From: Salirhabdus sp. Marseille-P4669
GTDB taxonomy: Bacteria > Bacillota > Bacilli > Bacillales > Alkalibacillaceae
DNA: 64,000 bases
NCBI RefSeq assembly: GCF_900240405.1
Contig: NZ_OEQK01000003.1
Span: 1 to 64,000 of the forward strand
Direction of reading: 5' to 3'
The translations under genes were made by a program, and so were the position numbers. This document shows, in pieces, positions 63,875 through 64,000 of the stretch; position 1 is the first letter of the stretch, and every line of letters starts with the position of its first letter. The notes beneath the pieces were generated by a model. That model saw only the letters and a list, made by a program, of their open reading frames with translations, did not search any database and was not told the DNA's origin.

Positions 63875-64000
63875 ATGAAGAAAAAATATAACATTCAGCA
63901 AAAGCTTGAGACAAATGCACCAAAGAAGTCAGAAATCTCTGTCCAGCCGTCCTTCGATGTTACAGCAGATCACCAAGAAACATTTCCTGGTGATTCAGTT
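63875..64000 (+). CDS. hypothetical protein, N-terminal part (truncated by window end)
   Basis: An open frame from ATG 63875 to the right edge, with AAGGAGAAAGGGG upstream. The 42 visible residues are basic then polar (MKKKYNIQQKLETNAPKKSE...) and have no signal peptide. No family is recognised. Confidence 0.5.
   Translation, partial: MKKKYNIQQKLETNAPKKSEISVQPSFDVTADHQETFPGDSV

Overview
This window comes from a low-GC, endospore-forming member of the Bacillaceae. It opens inside the 5' end of a 16S rRNA gene whose letters fit the Oceanobacillus/Virgibacillus group. Spore genes occur throughout: an alpha/beta SASP with a sigma-G promoter, an SspL-like peptide, a Spo0E-like phosphatase and a KinA-type PAS kinase. 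The neighbourhoods (yfmL, ypcP, yqxD, cvfB, yojN-yojO, zur, yrrT, mccAB, uvsE, yfhD) are typical Bacillaceae chromosome. I saw no insertion sequence, prophage, CRISPR array or tRNA.

Layout. 1-0.6 kb: rrn start with tandem promoters. 0.6-28 kb: mostly short housekeeping and accessory units. These include a PadR-chromate transporter pair behind a palindromic operator, a stand-alone RsbR-like protein, a PBP4-type carboxypeptidase, cvfB, a SASP, an IscA/HesB-like gene with an in-frame TGA, a small His/Ser/Tyr/basic protein translationally coupled to a Hanks-type kinase, two DEAD-box helicases, an ECF41 sigma factor with its FAD oxidoreductase and matching promoter motif, sspL, ypcP and a Mn catalase. 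Two copies of a ~230-bp dispersed intergenic repeat lie at 11.6 and 24.3 kb.

28.3-39.3 kb: one tight 12-gene minus-strand operon (folE, tandem PTPS, SDR, HATPase kinase, alpha/beta hydrolase, ACP, acyl-adenylating enzyme, dCache-HAMP sensor, STAS, PP2C phosphatase, FapA, STAS). It combines a tetrahydrobiopterin-type pathway, a carrier-protein acyl activation module and a complete partner-switching signalling set. I know no described system with this combination, and it is the best candidate here for an undescribed one. A Spo0E-like gene and a cytoplasmic PAS histidine kinase sit just upstream.

41.6-54.5 kb: amidase, the sulfur operon yrrT-luxS-mccA-mccB with a CymR-like site, zur, katA, yojN-yojO, yfhD, uvsE and a nitroreductase. 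54.8-62.0 kb: a complete monoderm Tad/Flp pilus operon (flp, tadV, tadE, tadG-like, cpaB, tadZ, tadA, tadB, tadC). The end holds a DUF192 gene, a 40-residue ORF, a threonine dehydratase and a truncated ORF.

Two results stand out. The first is the HesB-like gene whose in-frame TGA falls on the conserved cysteine and is followed by a bSECIS-like hairpin, making it a selenoprotein candidate that ORF callers would truncate. The second is the 12-gene operon. All function calls rest on motif and sequence recognition by eye, without database searches.
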